This document shows, piece by piece, positions 25,729-42,450 of a stretch of DNA of 64,000 bases. The translations under genes were made by a program, and so were the position numbers. The stretch is from Musa acuminata AAA Group. Taxonomy: Eukaryota > Streptophyta > Magnoliopsida > Zingiberales > Musaceae. The notes below the pieces were generated by a model that worked only from the letters and a program-made list of their open reading frames with translations, did not search any database and had not been told where the DNA came from. Location: assembly GCF_036884655.1 (NCBI RefSeq), contig NC_088340.1:9897001-9961000 (forward strand), read 5' to 3'. How positions within the stretch are numbered: position 1 is the first letter of the stretch; the number at the start of each line of letters is the position of its first letter.

Positions 25729-27795
25729 ATGGATGGGTCAGTTACCTGGGTTATGGATGGATCTGTAGAAAGCACCATTGGCACAACTGGTTCACTTGGT
25801 TCAGGAGTAAATGTCAACTCAGAGTTAGATCCAAAAGTCGGGATGATTTTCCATTCAGAAGATCAAGCATACAATTTTTATAATTCGTATGCTAAGAGAA
25901 AAGGTTTTAGTGTCCGAAAAGATCATCTTTCTCGAAGAAGTGATGGCCGCATACGTTATAGACACTATGTATGTAGTAATGAAGGTTCTCGTAAAGAACA
26001 TCCTGTGAGTATGACTAAAAAATCACGTCCAATAGAGAGAACAAACTGTATGGCTCGTATTGAGTTTAAAGTTAACAATGACAATTTATGGATTGTTAAT
26101 AGATTTATTGATGAACATAACCATCCACTCGCAACCCCAAGTAATTCGCACATGTTAAGGTCACACAGAAAGAAATTGCCTGTTCAGCGTTCAAACTTTT
26201 CTAGGTCGGGAATCTACTTTGGAGCAAAATATACTCAGAATGATATTCAGGCAGAAGCAGATTATGGAGAAGATGCAGGATTGCTCTTGAAAAATCAAAG
26301 CAATTGTTTGACCACAAGACGGTTGAAAGATCTTGAAACAGGAGACACACAGTTTCTTTTAGACTTTCTAAGAACTAAGCAATCAGAAGATCCATCATTT
26401 TTCTATGCTATACAACTTGATGAAAAGGAGCGACTGACCAACTGCTTTTGGGCAGATATGCAGTCAATAGTAGATTACACTTACTTTGGTGATGCGATCT
26501 CATTTGACACAACTTATCACATTTGTGGTGATGATATACCATTTGCACCATTTATTGGCACAAACCATCATAAACAAATTGTTATCTTTGGGGCCGCATT
26601 ATTATTAGATGAAACTTTAGAATCGTTCGTTTGGCTGTTTAGAACTTTTTTGGTAGCAATGTCTGGAAGACAGCCGAAAACAATATTCACTGATAATTGT
26701 GCTGCAATTTCAGAGGCAATTGCTACGGCTTTACCAGACACATGTCATCGACTTTGTCTATGGAATTTGCTTCAAAGTGTGTCTACACATCTTCCATGTT
26801 TAGATATCAACTTCCAGCGGGAGTTTGAGAATTTCATCTATGATGTTGGTTCAGAAGATGATTTTCATAAAGAATGGGATAGCTTGATCTCGAGTTATGG
26901 CCTTGCAAACGTCTCATGGTTCAAAGATCTGTACTCTGTTCGAGAAAAATGGGGTTCAGTTTACCTCAGGAACTCATTTTCTGCTACCATGATGACAAGA
27001 CAATGGACTGAGGACATGACCAACCTCTTTGGAAATCATTTCGTTCGTAAGTTGTCTCTGACCAAATTCATTATTCAGTACTTGAAGTCACTGATTCATC
27101 TACGGGAGAAGGAAATTCTCGAAGATTATGATTCAACACAAAGTAAGCCTGTTTTATTTGTTGACATTCCTATGCTGATTGAAGCAGCAGAATCATATAC
27201 AAGGACGATATATGTGGATTTTGAACATGAATATAAAAGCCAACTTGCTTGTCTTTGTGAACCTGTTGGTGTAGATGGAATGCGAGTCACCTTCAGAGTT
27301 TATATTCCCCAAAAGCGGTGCAATGGATTAGTTGAATTTAACCCAACTGAAACTATTGTCACATGCAGCTGTAAGAAGTTTGAATCCATGGGCATCCTAT
27401 GCATGCATGCGCTGAAGGTTCTCAATAATAACAATATCCTTTCGCTCCCATCCAAATATATACTGAAGAGGTGGACTAGGTTTGCAAAGGATGGTTCAGT
27501 ATCTAGTGGACAGCTAGCCACAGGGGGTTCTGGCAGTCAAGTATCTCTGACAGTGCGATACAGTCGTGTTTGCCGCAAAGCGCTTGCTGTCACACTGAGA
27601 AGTGCAGTTTCCAAGGATGCCCTTGATGTTCTTGAGCATGGACTTGACAAGATCATAGCACAAATGGAAAATGTGTTGCATAATGCCACATCAAGTAGAC
27701 AAGCAGAAGACGTTCATGTAGTTGATGGCATACCGCGAAATACATCAGGAACAACTGACATTTGTTTCAGTGGATTTGGTTTTAGTGCTAGATGA
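25729..27795 (+). CDS. FAR1-related sequence (FRS) transcription factor
   Basis: Member of the FAR1/FHY3 family, nuclear transcription regulators descended from MULE transposases; founders act in phytochrome A signalling. One open exon gives 688 residues, the usual size. Residues about 39-135 form the FAR1 zinc-binding domain (FHSEDQAYNFYNSYAKRKGF, with C82, C107, H130 and H132 as likely ligands). Residues about 225-345 are the MULE transposase core: ISFDTTY has D260 and IFTDN has D322, with LLLDETLESFVWLF between. The SWIM zinc finger near 546-560 is C546-S-C548 ... C558-M-H560. Start 25729 follows in-frame stops; no upstream coding exon was found. Lack of terminal inverted repeats and an intact long frame fit a domesticated gene rather than a live transposon. 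The exact FRS number cannot be assigned. Confidence 0.93.
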   Translation: MDGSVTWVMDGSVESTIGTTGSLGSGVNVNSELDPKVGMIFHSEDQAYNFYNSYAKRKGFSVRKDHLSRRSDGRIRYRHYVCSNEGSRKEHPVSMTKKSRPIERTNCMARIEFKVNNDNLWIVNRFIDEHNHPLATPSNSHMLRSHRKKLPVQRSNFSRSGIYFGAKYTQNDIQAEADYGEDAGLLLKNQSNCLTTRRLKDLETGDTQFLLDFLRTKQSEDPSFFYAIQLDEKERLTNCFWADMQSIVDYTYFGDAISFDTTYHICGDDIPFAPFIGTNHHKQIVIFGAALLLDETLESFVWLFRTFLVAMSGRQPKTIFTDNCAAISEAIATALPDTCHRLCLWNLLQSVSTHLPCLDINFQREFENFIYDVGSEDDFHKEWDSLISSYGLANVSWFKDLYSVREKWGSVYLRNSFSATMMTRQWTEDMTNLFGNHFVRKLSLTKFIIQYLKSLIHLREKEILEDYDSTQSKPVLFVDIPMLIEAAESYTRTIYVDFEHEYKSQLACLCEPVGVDGMRVTFRVYIPQKRCNGLVEFNPTETIVTCSCKKFESMGILCMHALKVLNNNNILSLPSKYILKRWTRFAKDGSVSSGQLATGGSGSQVSLTVRYSRVCRKALAVTLRSAVSKDALDVLEHGLDKIIAQMENVLHNATSSRQAEDVHVVDGIPRNTSGTTDICFSGFGFSAR

Positions 27796-29060
27796 GCTTA
27801 ATACGTCGCAGAGCTCTTCGTTTCGTTGTTACTAGGTTTCTAATTTTCCTTCTGAAATCTATATCATATGCAAGATATATTGTTTTTTGTTGAGGAATTA
27901 GGGAGCACATTTTACTAGTCTGCTTTACAGAGGTCATCGCCTTTTTTAAACTCAGGATATTTCTGGTAGAATTCACATTCTAGAGGACATGTGCTTAAGA
28001 ATTTTAGTTGTTTATGTAATTACAAATGCTCATACTTTTTGTGATATACAAAACAGCTTCAGGCTGTATATGTGAATGCAACTGCTAAAAGTTTGCTTTG
28101 ACATTCCACTATCAGCTGTTATGAGTTTTTTGGAGCTGATTTCTTTTTTGGTTATTAGGAATATACATCTAGAGCCATTTGTATTGATTTCTAAGACAGC
28201 ATTGGATTCTGATCGTTAATCCGTTACTCTTGTTCATAGTGCCTTTTTGAGGTCCAGTAGAAACTTTGGCATAGATGAAGAAATCTTTTATAAACCTGAA
28301 TAGATGTCAACTGCAATGGTGTATGAATTCTACGATTTAAAGATAAATATATTCTCTTAAAATTTATTATCATAAATATGATGAAGGATAAATCTTTTGA
28401 TGGATTAAAAATATTTGTTGAGACATCCGATTGCTTAATGTATTATTGTAGGAGTGTTAGGTCTCATATTTGAAATTTATTTTAATTTTACTAAAAAATA
28501 AAATTTTAGGATGGCATGTGGTTTTTTAGTTATTTATTTATTTATTTTTGGGTGCACTTGTCGTTGAGTTATACTCGTTTTATAAAGTAATGAATTAACT
28601 TTTTTATTTTGGAAAAAAATTGTGTTAAAAAAACTAATGCTGGATAAAAGGTTAGTGCTTATTGGGGTGTTTTGGGCTGATATAGTAAGCTGAGATATCA
28701 AAAAATAACAATTGTTAGTGTCACAGCGGTGATGTTATTAATTTATTAATGGATATCCAATGTATATATTTAGTGAATCACAAACTTTTCCTTTGGACCA
28801 CGAAATAGGGCACGGTGTATGTGGTGCAAATGTTGCCACCTCAACCGTGTTTGGTCGTAATAGGAATTTGGATTCGATCAAATTGGGCTCCATGCGTAGG
28901 CACCAATAAAAGAAAAGGTAGGTATTCAGGCTAAGTTGTCGGCGGATAGAAAACGTATTGCTTCCATACAAATAGTGCATAGGGGTCTTCTCGTGAATTG
29001 GTATCGTACGTTGACATGGGTATTTTAGTCAATTGACAAGCTTCTAGGCCTCTCCCACTC
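27796..29060. other. 3' flank and intergenic region
   Basis: AT-rich sequence after the FAR1-related stop codon, including its 3' UTR at the left. From about 28740 to 29060 it becomes the upstream region of the DEAH helicase. No supported gene or mobile element. Confidence 0.55.
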
Positions 29061-29063
29061 CCT

Positions 29064-29121
29064 TATATATCGGTACTCGATCGATCTGGCGGTTCCTGCT
29101 GCCTCCTCAAAACTAGGGTTT
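29064..29121 (+). promoter_or_regulatory. DEAH helicase core promoter: TATA box and telo-box
   Basis: TATATAT at 29064-29070 lies about 180 bases before the ATG at 29250, and a perfect telo-box in reverse orientation (TAGGGTTT, 29114-29121) follows. Spacing suggests transcription begins near 29095-29100. Inference from sequence only. Confidence 0.55.
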
Positions 29122-29249
29122 CGACGGAACCCTATCTCTGTTTCGCCCTCTCTTTCTCAATCTCGGGGTCGAATCCCCTTCTTCGAGGAGGCGATCGGAA
29201 TCTTGCTCGATCTTTCTCCAAGTTTTGATTGGCGGAGCCGGTGCTGGAG

Positions 29250-34349
<5,100 letters not shown>

Positions 34350-35866
34350 CTATGTACTCACCACCATTTGGTATGCCATCACGGACTAGCTCGAGAACAG
34401 TTGAGACTTCCATCTGACAAGCGGGATGGCTTGCACATTTAGAATGAGTGCATTTCTTTTGGGAAGGACAGACACTATAAAGCTCGTTCTCACTGTGTCT
34501 GATCAGATAAGAAGGCAACTATTTTGCTCCCAAATAGTTGAGGATGCTTTTATACTTATCCTAGGACTCCACATCTGCGAGTGCTATCAGATTGTTTAAG
34601 TGTCGTACCTATTTGGGGTTTAGGAAGTGGAAAACATGTCTCCCTTTGGTTCCGCCGTCGTCGGTGCCTTGTCCCCGTAGTTTGAATTGTCTATTTATTT
34701 GATTGTCGCAGGTGAAATATAGAATCTTTAATCACTGTCTGGTTACAAGTTGAGATATTGCGATCCTCTGGAACAACGGCCTTCTCGTCCAATGTAGTTG
34801 CTGCATTGCAAGAATCTCTGAGTTATGTTAATGGATCTTTTCTGTATGGTTTGGTTGTCATGAGTGGATTTAATTGATATGACATCGTTAGCCCCGATGA
34901 GACCGCAGGCTGCCAACCGTAGCAATACAAAGGGTCCACATTTCGGTGCGCGTCTCACACGGGTATCAGAAACTTCATGGCATGGATATCGGTTGTATCA
35001 TGGTTTTAATATGCATTAGCAAGAAACTTTATACATTTGTTTTCTTTTTCTATGCGATTTTTCTTCTTTTCCACTTCTCTCTCCCTTTCTTTCTGATTCC
35101 TTTTCATCTCTTTCATTTCCATATGTTCTTAGCAGGTCATCTATCTGATTCAGTTAAACATCCTCGGGTTCTTTGTTTGCCATCGAAGGCTTTGCGGCTC
35201 CGCACCATTCGAAAGATATCATCACTTAGCACAACTACTACGATGATGCGGTATCTTGTTCTTCTCCAAACAGAAAGTGGTGGTCCTAAGTAGCTTTAGT
35301 TAACGATTCCTCTCTAATCATTAAAGTCATCAATTTGTTCCCTCGAATAACAGTTGCCGGAATAAAAGAGAGAACTCTCCCATCACCATTATTGTGCCCG
35401 CCTGCCACCTTTCCTACCATCACAGGTGTTCAACCACGAAATTCCATATAAACTGGTCCGAGAAGCCCTCACCAAGAAAGAAACTGATGGCTCAAGCGGT
35501 TGATTTGCTTGCACCAACAGTAGTTTTGAGTTGGTTGGGGGAATTAGATGCGGTCGGCTGGGCGGCGAAGCCATGGATGTGAGCTTTCTTTTCGACATTT
35601 ATGACGAGATGTGAACTCCATTTATGACCATTCCTACGAACTATTCAGAAGTCGTAATTGCTCGGCCCGTCCTACCTGCTTGGCTGCACCGTGCATTCAA
35701 TTCCCACTGTCATGGCCCCATACTGTTCATGCGGCCTTTCATGTGCTTTCATTGGATGGCAAGGCAGCGGGGCCTCCCGAGTCTCTCTCCACACGACGCC
35801 GGCTATCTTTTGCTTTATGTGGCTTTTTTGTGGCGTCTTATGTGCCAAATTATCATGATATTTTTC
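34350..35866. other. 3' flank and intergenic region
   Basis: Begins with the helicase 3' UTR. The remainder is mixed-composition sequence with short open frames, none matching a known family or showing splice-supported coding. I see nothing else to report. Confidence 0.5.
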
Positions 35867-35869
35867 ATA

Positions 35870-35900
<31 letters not shown>

Positions 35901-36018
35901 ATATGTATATATGTATATATGTATATGTATGTATATATGTATATATGTATATATGTATATATGTATATATGTATATATATGTATATATGTATATATGTAT
36001 ATATATATATATATATAT
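35867..36018. repeat. (ATATATGT)-type microsatellite
   Basis: About 150 bp of AT dinucleotides interrupted regularly by GT, giving a repeating atatatgt unit, bounded by pure AT runs. Long open frames over it (poly Ile/Tyr) are artefacts of the repeat. Confidence 0.95.
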
Positions 36019-36701
36019 TCTTGTGCAACAAACAGTCTACTACTGCTGGGCACTGAAACACGGTGTGTTTGACGAAAATGGTAGTAGGCATATGCATGTA
36101 TTATCTTATGATAGAAGGAAACGCCTTCACTGAGAGAGCACGTACATGTACGTGGAGCATCCGTAGGTGCACTAGAATGGTCCAACTCATCACACGCTAT
36201 GCCTGTGAAAATATGGGAACAGTGTCAGCTGTCGTTGATGCAGTACTGTGCTGGTTTCAACAACCACATGATGGGTCCGTCCGATTGTTTTGAATGGTGG
36301 AGGAGAGAGAGAGAGAGATGTGGAAGCAGACGCAATAAAAGAAAGAGAAGCTAATAATTTTGTAAATTAAGAAACCGGACAGTCATCCTTTATGAATCAT
36401 TGAAGCGTGAGAATTTTACGTTAATTTTTTTCAAATGTAAAAGTAAATTCTGATGTTGACTACATTAAAAGAAAGAGAGAAATACCAACCTGCACAGCTT
36501 CCACTTGCCAACCATTTCATTTATGGAGTGGCAACTCCTTTTTAGCTTTTCACATAAGGAACCATCTCATTAATTAATTAACATGCAAAATGGGAGGAAG
36601 AGAACCAATCAATACTCGAGATGGTGATTGTAATTGTCATAAAGAGGTTTAACACTTGCATTGATCTGATGCTATTCCGGAAATCCATGAGCCCTGCGTT
36701 G

Positions 36702-36710
36702 TCTATATAT
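36702..36710 (+). promoter_or_regulatory. TATA box of DUF538 gene
   Basis: tctatatat lies about 65 bases before the DUF538 ATG at 36772. The leader between them is purine-rich (aacaagaagaagaagaag), a normal plant 5' UTR. Confidence 0.6.
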
Positions 36711-36771
36711 CGAGGCATTCCGAGAGCTCCTGCTCGCCGGAACAAGAAGAAGAAGAAGATTTGATCGAGAG

Positions 36772-37263
36772 ATGGCCTTGATCACGGATGACGTCAAAGC
36801 CAAGGCTGAGATCTATCATGGCGACGAGATCTGCCAGGAGAAGTCCAAGTTCCTGCTGCAGGAGGTGGGCCTCCCCCGCGGTCTGCTCCCCCTGAGGGAC
36901 ATCGTCGAGTGCGGGTACGTGGAGGAGACCGGCTTCGTGTGGCTGAAGCAGAAGCAGAAGGTGGAGCACTGCTTCGAGAAGATAGGGAGGCGGGTGTCGT
37001 ACTCCCCCGAGATCACCGCCGTGGTGGAGAAGTCCAAGATCAAGAAGCTGACGGGGGTGAAGGCCAAGGAGCTGCTGGTGTGGATCACCCTGGACGAGAT
37101 CTCCGCCGACGGCCCGCCCGCCGGGAAGCTCACCTTCAAGACCCCGGCCGGGCTCTTCAGGACCTTCCCCGCCTCCGCCTTCGAGATCGAGGGGGAAGGG
37201 AGGAAGCAGGCGAAGGTGGCGCCTCCGCCGGACCAATCTTCGCAGGCGGTTTCCCAGAACTGA
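36772..37263 (+). CDS. DUF538 family protein
   Basis: Intronless 163-residue protein of the plant-specific DUF538 family, whose members have been linked to stress and senescence responses; biochemical function is unsettled. The family fold covers residues about 10-140, with EKSKFLLQEVGLPRGLLPL near the N-terminus, GYVEETGFVWLKQKQK in the middle, and ITLDEI plus FKTPAGLFRTFPASAFE toward the end. No signal peptide is seen, unlike many secreted DUF538 members; it resembles the cytosolic group. The last 20 residues are low-complexity. Third codon positions are nearly all G or C, in sharp contrast to the neighbouring genes. A TATA box and purine-rich leader precede it. Open frames on the other strand or shifted frames are shadows of its GC bias. 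Confidence 0.93.
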   Translation: MALITDDVKAKAEIYHGDEICQEKSKFLLQEVGLPRGLLPLRDIVECGYVEETGFVWLKQKQKVEHCFEKIGRRVSYSPEITAVVEKSKIKKLTGVKAKELLVWITLDEISADGPPAGKLTFKTPAGLFRTFPASAFEIEGEGRKQAKVAPPPDQSSQAVSQN

Positions 37264-37995
37264 TCTGCCCACCCCCACGACTAGGGTTTGGGTGGTGTGG
37301 GAAGTAGAATAAGAGAAGGTAGCCGTGGGGATGGTGCATCTTCTTCTCAGCTTACCTGCTCTCCTATCTAGCAAAGTTAGCTTGCACCCGACAAGGTCAT
37401 CTATTGTGGCTGTCGTCTCTTTCTTATGCCCTGTTAGGTGCTGTAAGATGAATGCAGTGTCACCTCTTTGCTGCATTCTCATTCTCTATCAGAAGCTTAA
37501 TTTCCTTCTCTATACAAACCATCTATGTTGCTTCTCTCGCAAATACTGCAATCATCACAATATTGAAACATCCAGCAGAGATTTGTTTCCTTTGGCCACT
37601 CATAATACATCAGTAAACAGAGCAATCTCAAAGGAGATATGTTCTTACAATACACACAAAAGAGTGGCACTCGATTCGTATGAAACACTCCAATTATGGG
37701 CGCTTCAATCAAGACTTTGCGAGCTGATAAAGTACATCTTCAACTTGAGCCTAGCATCTTAGGATGGTTAAGATAATTGAAGCAGCAATAGAAAGACTGG
37801 TATTATTCCTACAGTACATCCTAATGGCCTCTTATGATGTTCTTCCAACCCATTGTTTCAAATGATTGTGTTGTCTCTATCAAAGTATTCAAATTAAGGC
37901 TTGATATCAGAATGCATTTAAAGTACTTGCATATGTTCTAGTGTACACATTTCTCTAATTTTTTATAGCACATATACATATATGACTAATTAAGT

Positions 37996-38041
<46 letters not shown>

Positions 38042-38204
38042 TGTCCAAAATTAAGTTTTATTATCATGTAAAAATTTGTGCACAAAAACCAACGAAACGA
38101 AAAAAATGATATGTAAAGATATTTCTCAAATCGCTACCTAAAACTCTTTCTCGTATGCACCACGTAATCAAGAAGGGGCTACCCCTTCTTGCTGTTCACA
38201 AGCC
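37264..38204. other. 3' flank and intergenic region with AT microsatellite
   Basis: 3' UTR and flank of the DUF538 gene. A pure (TA)n tract occupies about 37995-38037. No other gene or element is visible until LTR-like sequence begins near 38205. Confidence 0.6.
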
Positions 38205-39006
38205 GGGGCCACAATACGAGGAGGAGAGGGAGAGAGAAGAATAAGATGAGGCAACAAAAAAAAACCTCTAGCGTATGGGTCTTTGGTTCCCTCCTATTTA
38301 TAGAGGCCCCCTCTGTCAACTTAACCCTAATGGATCATATCATATTAGGTACTGGATCTCCATCCAACTACTCAAGCCTCTTAGATTAGTGGGTCTTTTC
38401 TCAATAATATCTTATTGGCTCTTATTGGATCTCATCCATAGGATCTAATAATTCATTGGCTTATTGGATATCCAATAAGATAGGAGCTCCAACGAATATC
38501 TCATATCCAAACCTCTACTCGTTGTAATATCGAGCTGGCCGTGAGTCATACCTGTCAAAACTCCTTCTTGTTTAGTGAATTATTATATCCATAATAATTC
38601 ACTCGACTCATCGATTGTGGACATACTAGGTCACAACGCCACAGTCCCCAAACGATACAGGAGAATCCAATCATTTGGACTTATCTATCTTCATTTATCG
38701 TATATCGATAGCCCTCATTAATCTAATACCCTAGAAACCATATATTGGGTATGGTACTATTAGGCCTTTACAGTTTTTACTCGAGTCTTCCTCTAATCAG
38801 ATTCTCCCGGTGAACTCTTTCTCTCTTAATCTGAATGACCGTGACCAGAGATTTATCTGAGCAAGAACACATAGGATATTCCTCTTATGACACTGAGAGC
38901 AGATACTCTATCGACACTCAATACCCTTCGTAAGGTTGACTACTACTCCCGATGCCCGATTGTGCTAGATCTGGAACCTCTAGACCTATAAGTCTGGTAT
39001 CAAAGA
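38205..39006 (-). mobile_element. Inverted LTR fragment of copia-1 family
   Basis: The reverse complement matches the middle of the copia-1 LTRs. Shared anchors include atccaactactcaagcctct, ttggatatccaataagat and gtgaattattat; they pair with about 40270-41000. Its 3' end stops exactly where the TGTTAGG terminus of element B begins, so B appears to have inserted into it. The other half was not found beyond the truncated right end of B. No coding content. Confidence 0.8.
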
Positions 39007-39734
39007 TGTTAGGATCAAGAGCAGCACTAAGAGGGGGGGAGTAAATTAGTGCAACGAAAAAATCATCGATTTTGTAACATATTCATTGAAAACTAATTTC
39101 GGAAAGTGCTTGACTTTAGAGTAAATGAACTAGCAATTAACTTAGAAAGTAATAGCAGTAGTAAAAAGCAGAATGGAAATGAGTACACCGGAATTTATAG
39201 TGGTTCGCTCGTTGTGACGTACATCCACTTCTGATTCCTCCTCCGTCGAGGTCATCAGCATCCACTAATGGTCATCCTTTAATAGGCGAAGACCAACCAC
39301 CCTCTTTTTAGTGCTTTCTTATTTTCACAGATTTAGGATATAACCCTTACAAGGCTCACACCTCTCTTGAATAATTATAATATTAGAAAGAGAGGAGGAG
39401 GACTTTTAGTACTTTTACAACACTTTTAACACCCTAAGACTTAAAAATATTGTTTACAATTTCGTGCCCTTTCATGCGAAAAATGATAGAGTATTTATAG
39501 GCCCAAAATGGCTTTAGAATTAGAGCCAAAAAGTGTCACATCCCTAAATTTCGGGGTACTGGCGGTGCCACCACTATTATTGGGTGGTACCATCGCCTAA
39601 CACTTTGACACTAGGCTGTACCACCGCCTGACAGAGCTCTCGGAGATCGAGCTTTGGCAGTACCACTACCTGACAGCATTAACTGTCGATGATACCATCA
39701 CCCAGACCACTTGGGAGACTGAGTGAGGTGCCAC
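39007..39734 (-). repeat. Element B 3' LTR, piece 1
   Basis: Starts TGTTAGGATCAAG like the 5' LTR at 58184 and matches it for about 700 bp. It is interrupted at 39734 by copia-1 after GCCAC. It carries clustered motifs related to GGCGGTACCACCGCC. Confidence 0.85.
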
Positions 39735-41264
39735 TGCTAATCGTAGGTGCCCAGCAAGCCAATCATATGAGTGATGGCATGTGTGACTTGACACGCAATC
39801 TTTTTGCTTATTATATTTTTGCATTTATCACTTTATATTGACTATTGCATATATGTATGTATATATTGTGATGTTCTTGAATCTATGCAATGGGAATCGG
39901 ATCGTGATGAGATCACGATAATGAGACCGATTCGCCTTTAAACACAAATCTTAAATAATCCCGGTCATAGGTTACTCGAGAGGGACATCGAGATAACTGG
40001 ACAGACTAGTGTGCTGTATACTCGTTTATATGATAGATGCAGCTGGTCTCATAATTACTCATGTGGGGACACTAGGGATACAGTACAGGTGCTTATTGGA
40101 GAATAAGTTCACTGATTGATCCGCTTACGGAATGTTGGATGGTTGATGATATCTTATTGTCAGACAACAATTCCGTAGTCCCAATGGTGTATCTGGTCCT
40201 TAGATTTGAGACACCAAGGATGTCCTATATGAGTACTACATTCTTTGATACCGGACTTATAGGTTTGGATGTCCTAGATCTTGTACAGCCGGTCATTGGG
40301 AGTGGTAGTCAACCTTACGAGAGCTATTGAGTGTCGATAGAGGATCATCCATTCTTGGTGTTATGAGAGGAATATCCCCTGTGGTCTTGCTCAGATAAAT
40401 CTCTGGCCAAGGTCATTCGGATTAAGAGAGAAAGAGTTCTTCGGGGGAATTCGATTAGAGCGAAACTCAAGTAGAAACCGTATTGGTATGACAACACCAT
40501 ACCCGGTATACGGTCTCTGAGATATTCGATGGATGAGGGACTATAGGTATACAGTAACTGAAGACATGTAGGCCCAATGGATTGGATTCCCCTGTATCGT
40601 ATGGGGACTACGGTGTAGTGGCCTAGTACGTCCGTAGTCGATGAGTCGAGTGAATTATTATAGAGATAATAATTCACTAAGTTAGAAGGAGTTCTAACAG
40701 GTTTGACTCACGGCCAGCTCGATATTGGGCCTAAAGGGTTATACACATATGGTAGGCACTACAATGAGTAGAGGTATGAATATGAGATATCCGTCGAAGC
40801 CCCTATCTTATTGGATATCCAATAAGCCCCTGAATTATTGGATTATATGGATGAGATCTAATAAGAGCCCATGATAGATTATTGGATAGAGATCCACTAA
40901 TCTAAGAGGCTTGAGTAGTTGGATGTAGATCCAATACCCAATAGGGGAGGATCCATTAGGGTTTGATAGAAGACCTCTATAAATAAAAGGGATTCAGTGA
41001 TTCATAGGCTAGAGCTTTTGCTTATGTAGATCACCGCTAAAAAGGAGGGTGCTTGACCTCCTTCACCCTCTCTTAGAGATCTGTAGGGAAATAGAGATAT
41101 ACGATCTTCCTATGTAACACAATCTATTATATACGTAGTTTTAAGTTTCACGGATTTTTGCACATCAATCTTCACACGACGATGAACATCTCTTTGGGAA
41201 TAGGAGATTTTGTTTTCTATTCTTCCACTGTGCATGTGATGTCACCTCCTCTAATTTCCCAATA
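39735..41264 (+). repeat. Copia-1 5' LTR
   Basis: Begins TGCTAATCG and ends CCCAATA just before the primer-binding site. It lacks about 75 bp present in the 3' LTR near 48025-48110 (the pyrimidine-rich segment after the tataaata box). A promoter-like ctataaataaaa lies near 40979. Confidence 0.85.
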
Positions 41265-42371
41265 GTGGTATTAGAACTAGGTTGTTCGTGCGATAGATTG
41301 GTTTTGAAATATGTGTATTGTGTTTTGGAGAAATTTTTGACGTCAAAATCATTGACGCAAAAGCGAGGAAGGGCAGCAATAGTAGCTGCCCTCGATCTAC
41401 ATGCATGTAGCCAACTACAACCGCAACCAAGTAGCATAGCACTGGCGCATGCGCAAGCTCTGTGCCTATAGTAACCGGCTAGTGGCCTGCTTGTAGTAGG
41501 CTTACGATCGACGGGGCTGGTAGCCTACAGGTAGAGGCGCCGCGGGGCAGTGGCGTCTGCGGCCGCTTCTCCTACGGGGTGAGGTGCCACCGGGCAACGG
41601 CGCCTGCGGCTGCTGCTCCCGCAGGCAAAACCCCCTGCAGGGGTGGCTGCTCGGCGGTGACTCCCGCGGGGGCGCCCACCTACAGGGGCGGCGCCACCCG
41701 CAAGCAGGGGCAACGCCCCCGCCCCCCGTCGCACAGGTCGTCGCCGGTAGGGTGGCGGCGGCGACGGCTACAGCAAGGGAAAGGGAGAAAGGGGCTTATG
41801 GTTTTTTGAGCAAAAAGATAGTTTAGCCCCTCGAAATTTGATAAATTCTAGTTCTATCCTTTTATCCAAATTACGAAAATACCCCCTCAGAATTCAAAAA
41901 ATTCCCTACATATCCTTGATTTAAAAAATATTAATTAATAAAAAATTTAATTGATTATTATTTTTATTATTATCTAGTAGTCCTACATGATGATGATTTA
42001 TACATATGATATATGATGTGTGGACGGATGATCATGATGTGTACTTATGATTATTATTATTAGAGCCTGCGAGCCTTCATTATATTTCTTATTTATTATC
42101 GGGCTTGTGTGCCTATGATTAAGTTGTAATCATACGAGGAGGTGCAGCGGGAGCGTGGAAGCGATAGCGGGACCCATGAGACGGACGATGACGATGCATG
42201 GAAATACGTCGAGATGTCAATGGAACCAACGAGGACGAGATGGACGATTATATAGCTTGAAGATGTATTGTTGCATATATAGATCTTGATGTGAGTGATT
42301 AGGCCTACTGGCTCGGGCCTGATCATATTAGGTTGTGGTCCATGATCATCTAGTATGATTGCTTATACACC

Positions 42372-42450
<79 letters not shown>

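Noticed and set aside
25729..27795. Possible active MULE transposon
   Set aside because: The FAR1 domain plus SWIM arrangement and intact long frame fit a domesticated FRS gene; no terminal inverted repeats or 9-bp duplications were seen.
35611..36185. Open frames up to 169 codons encoding Ile/Tyr repeats
   Set aside because: They run through the atatatgt microsatellite, which lacks stops in several frames.
36703..37482. 259-codon minus-strand frame and shifted plus frame over DUF538
   Set aside because: The plus frame at 36772 encodes a clear DUF538 domain; the others mirror its codon bias.
41525..41826. Ala/Gly/Arg-rich open frames in the copia-1 leader
   Set aside because: GC-rich non-coding island; no start context or homology, and both strands are open equally.
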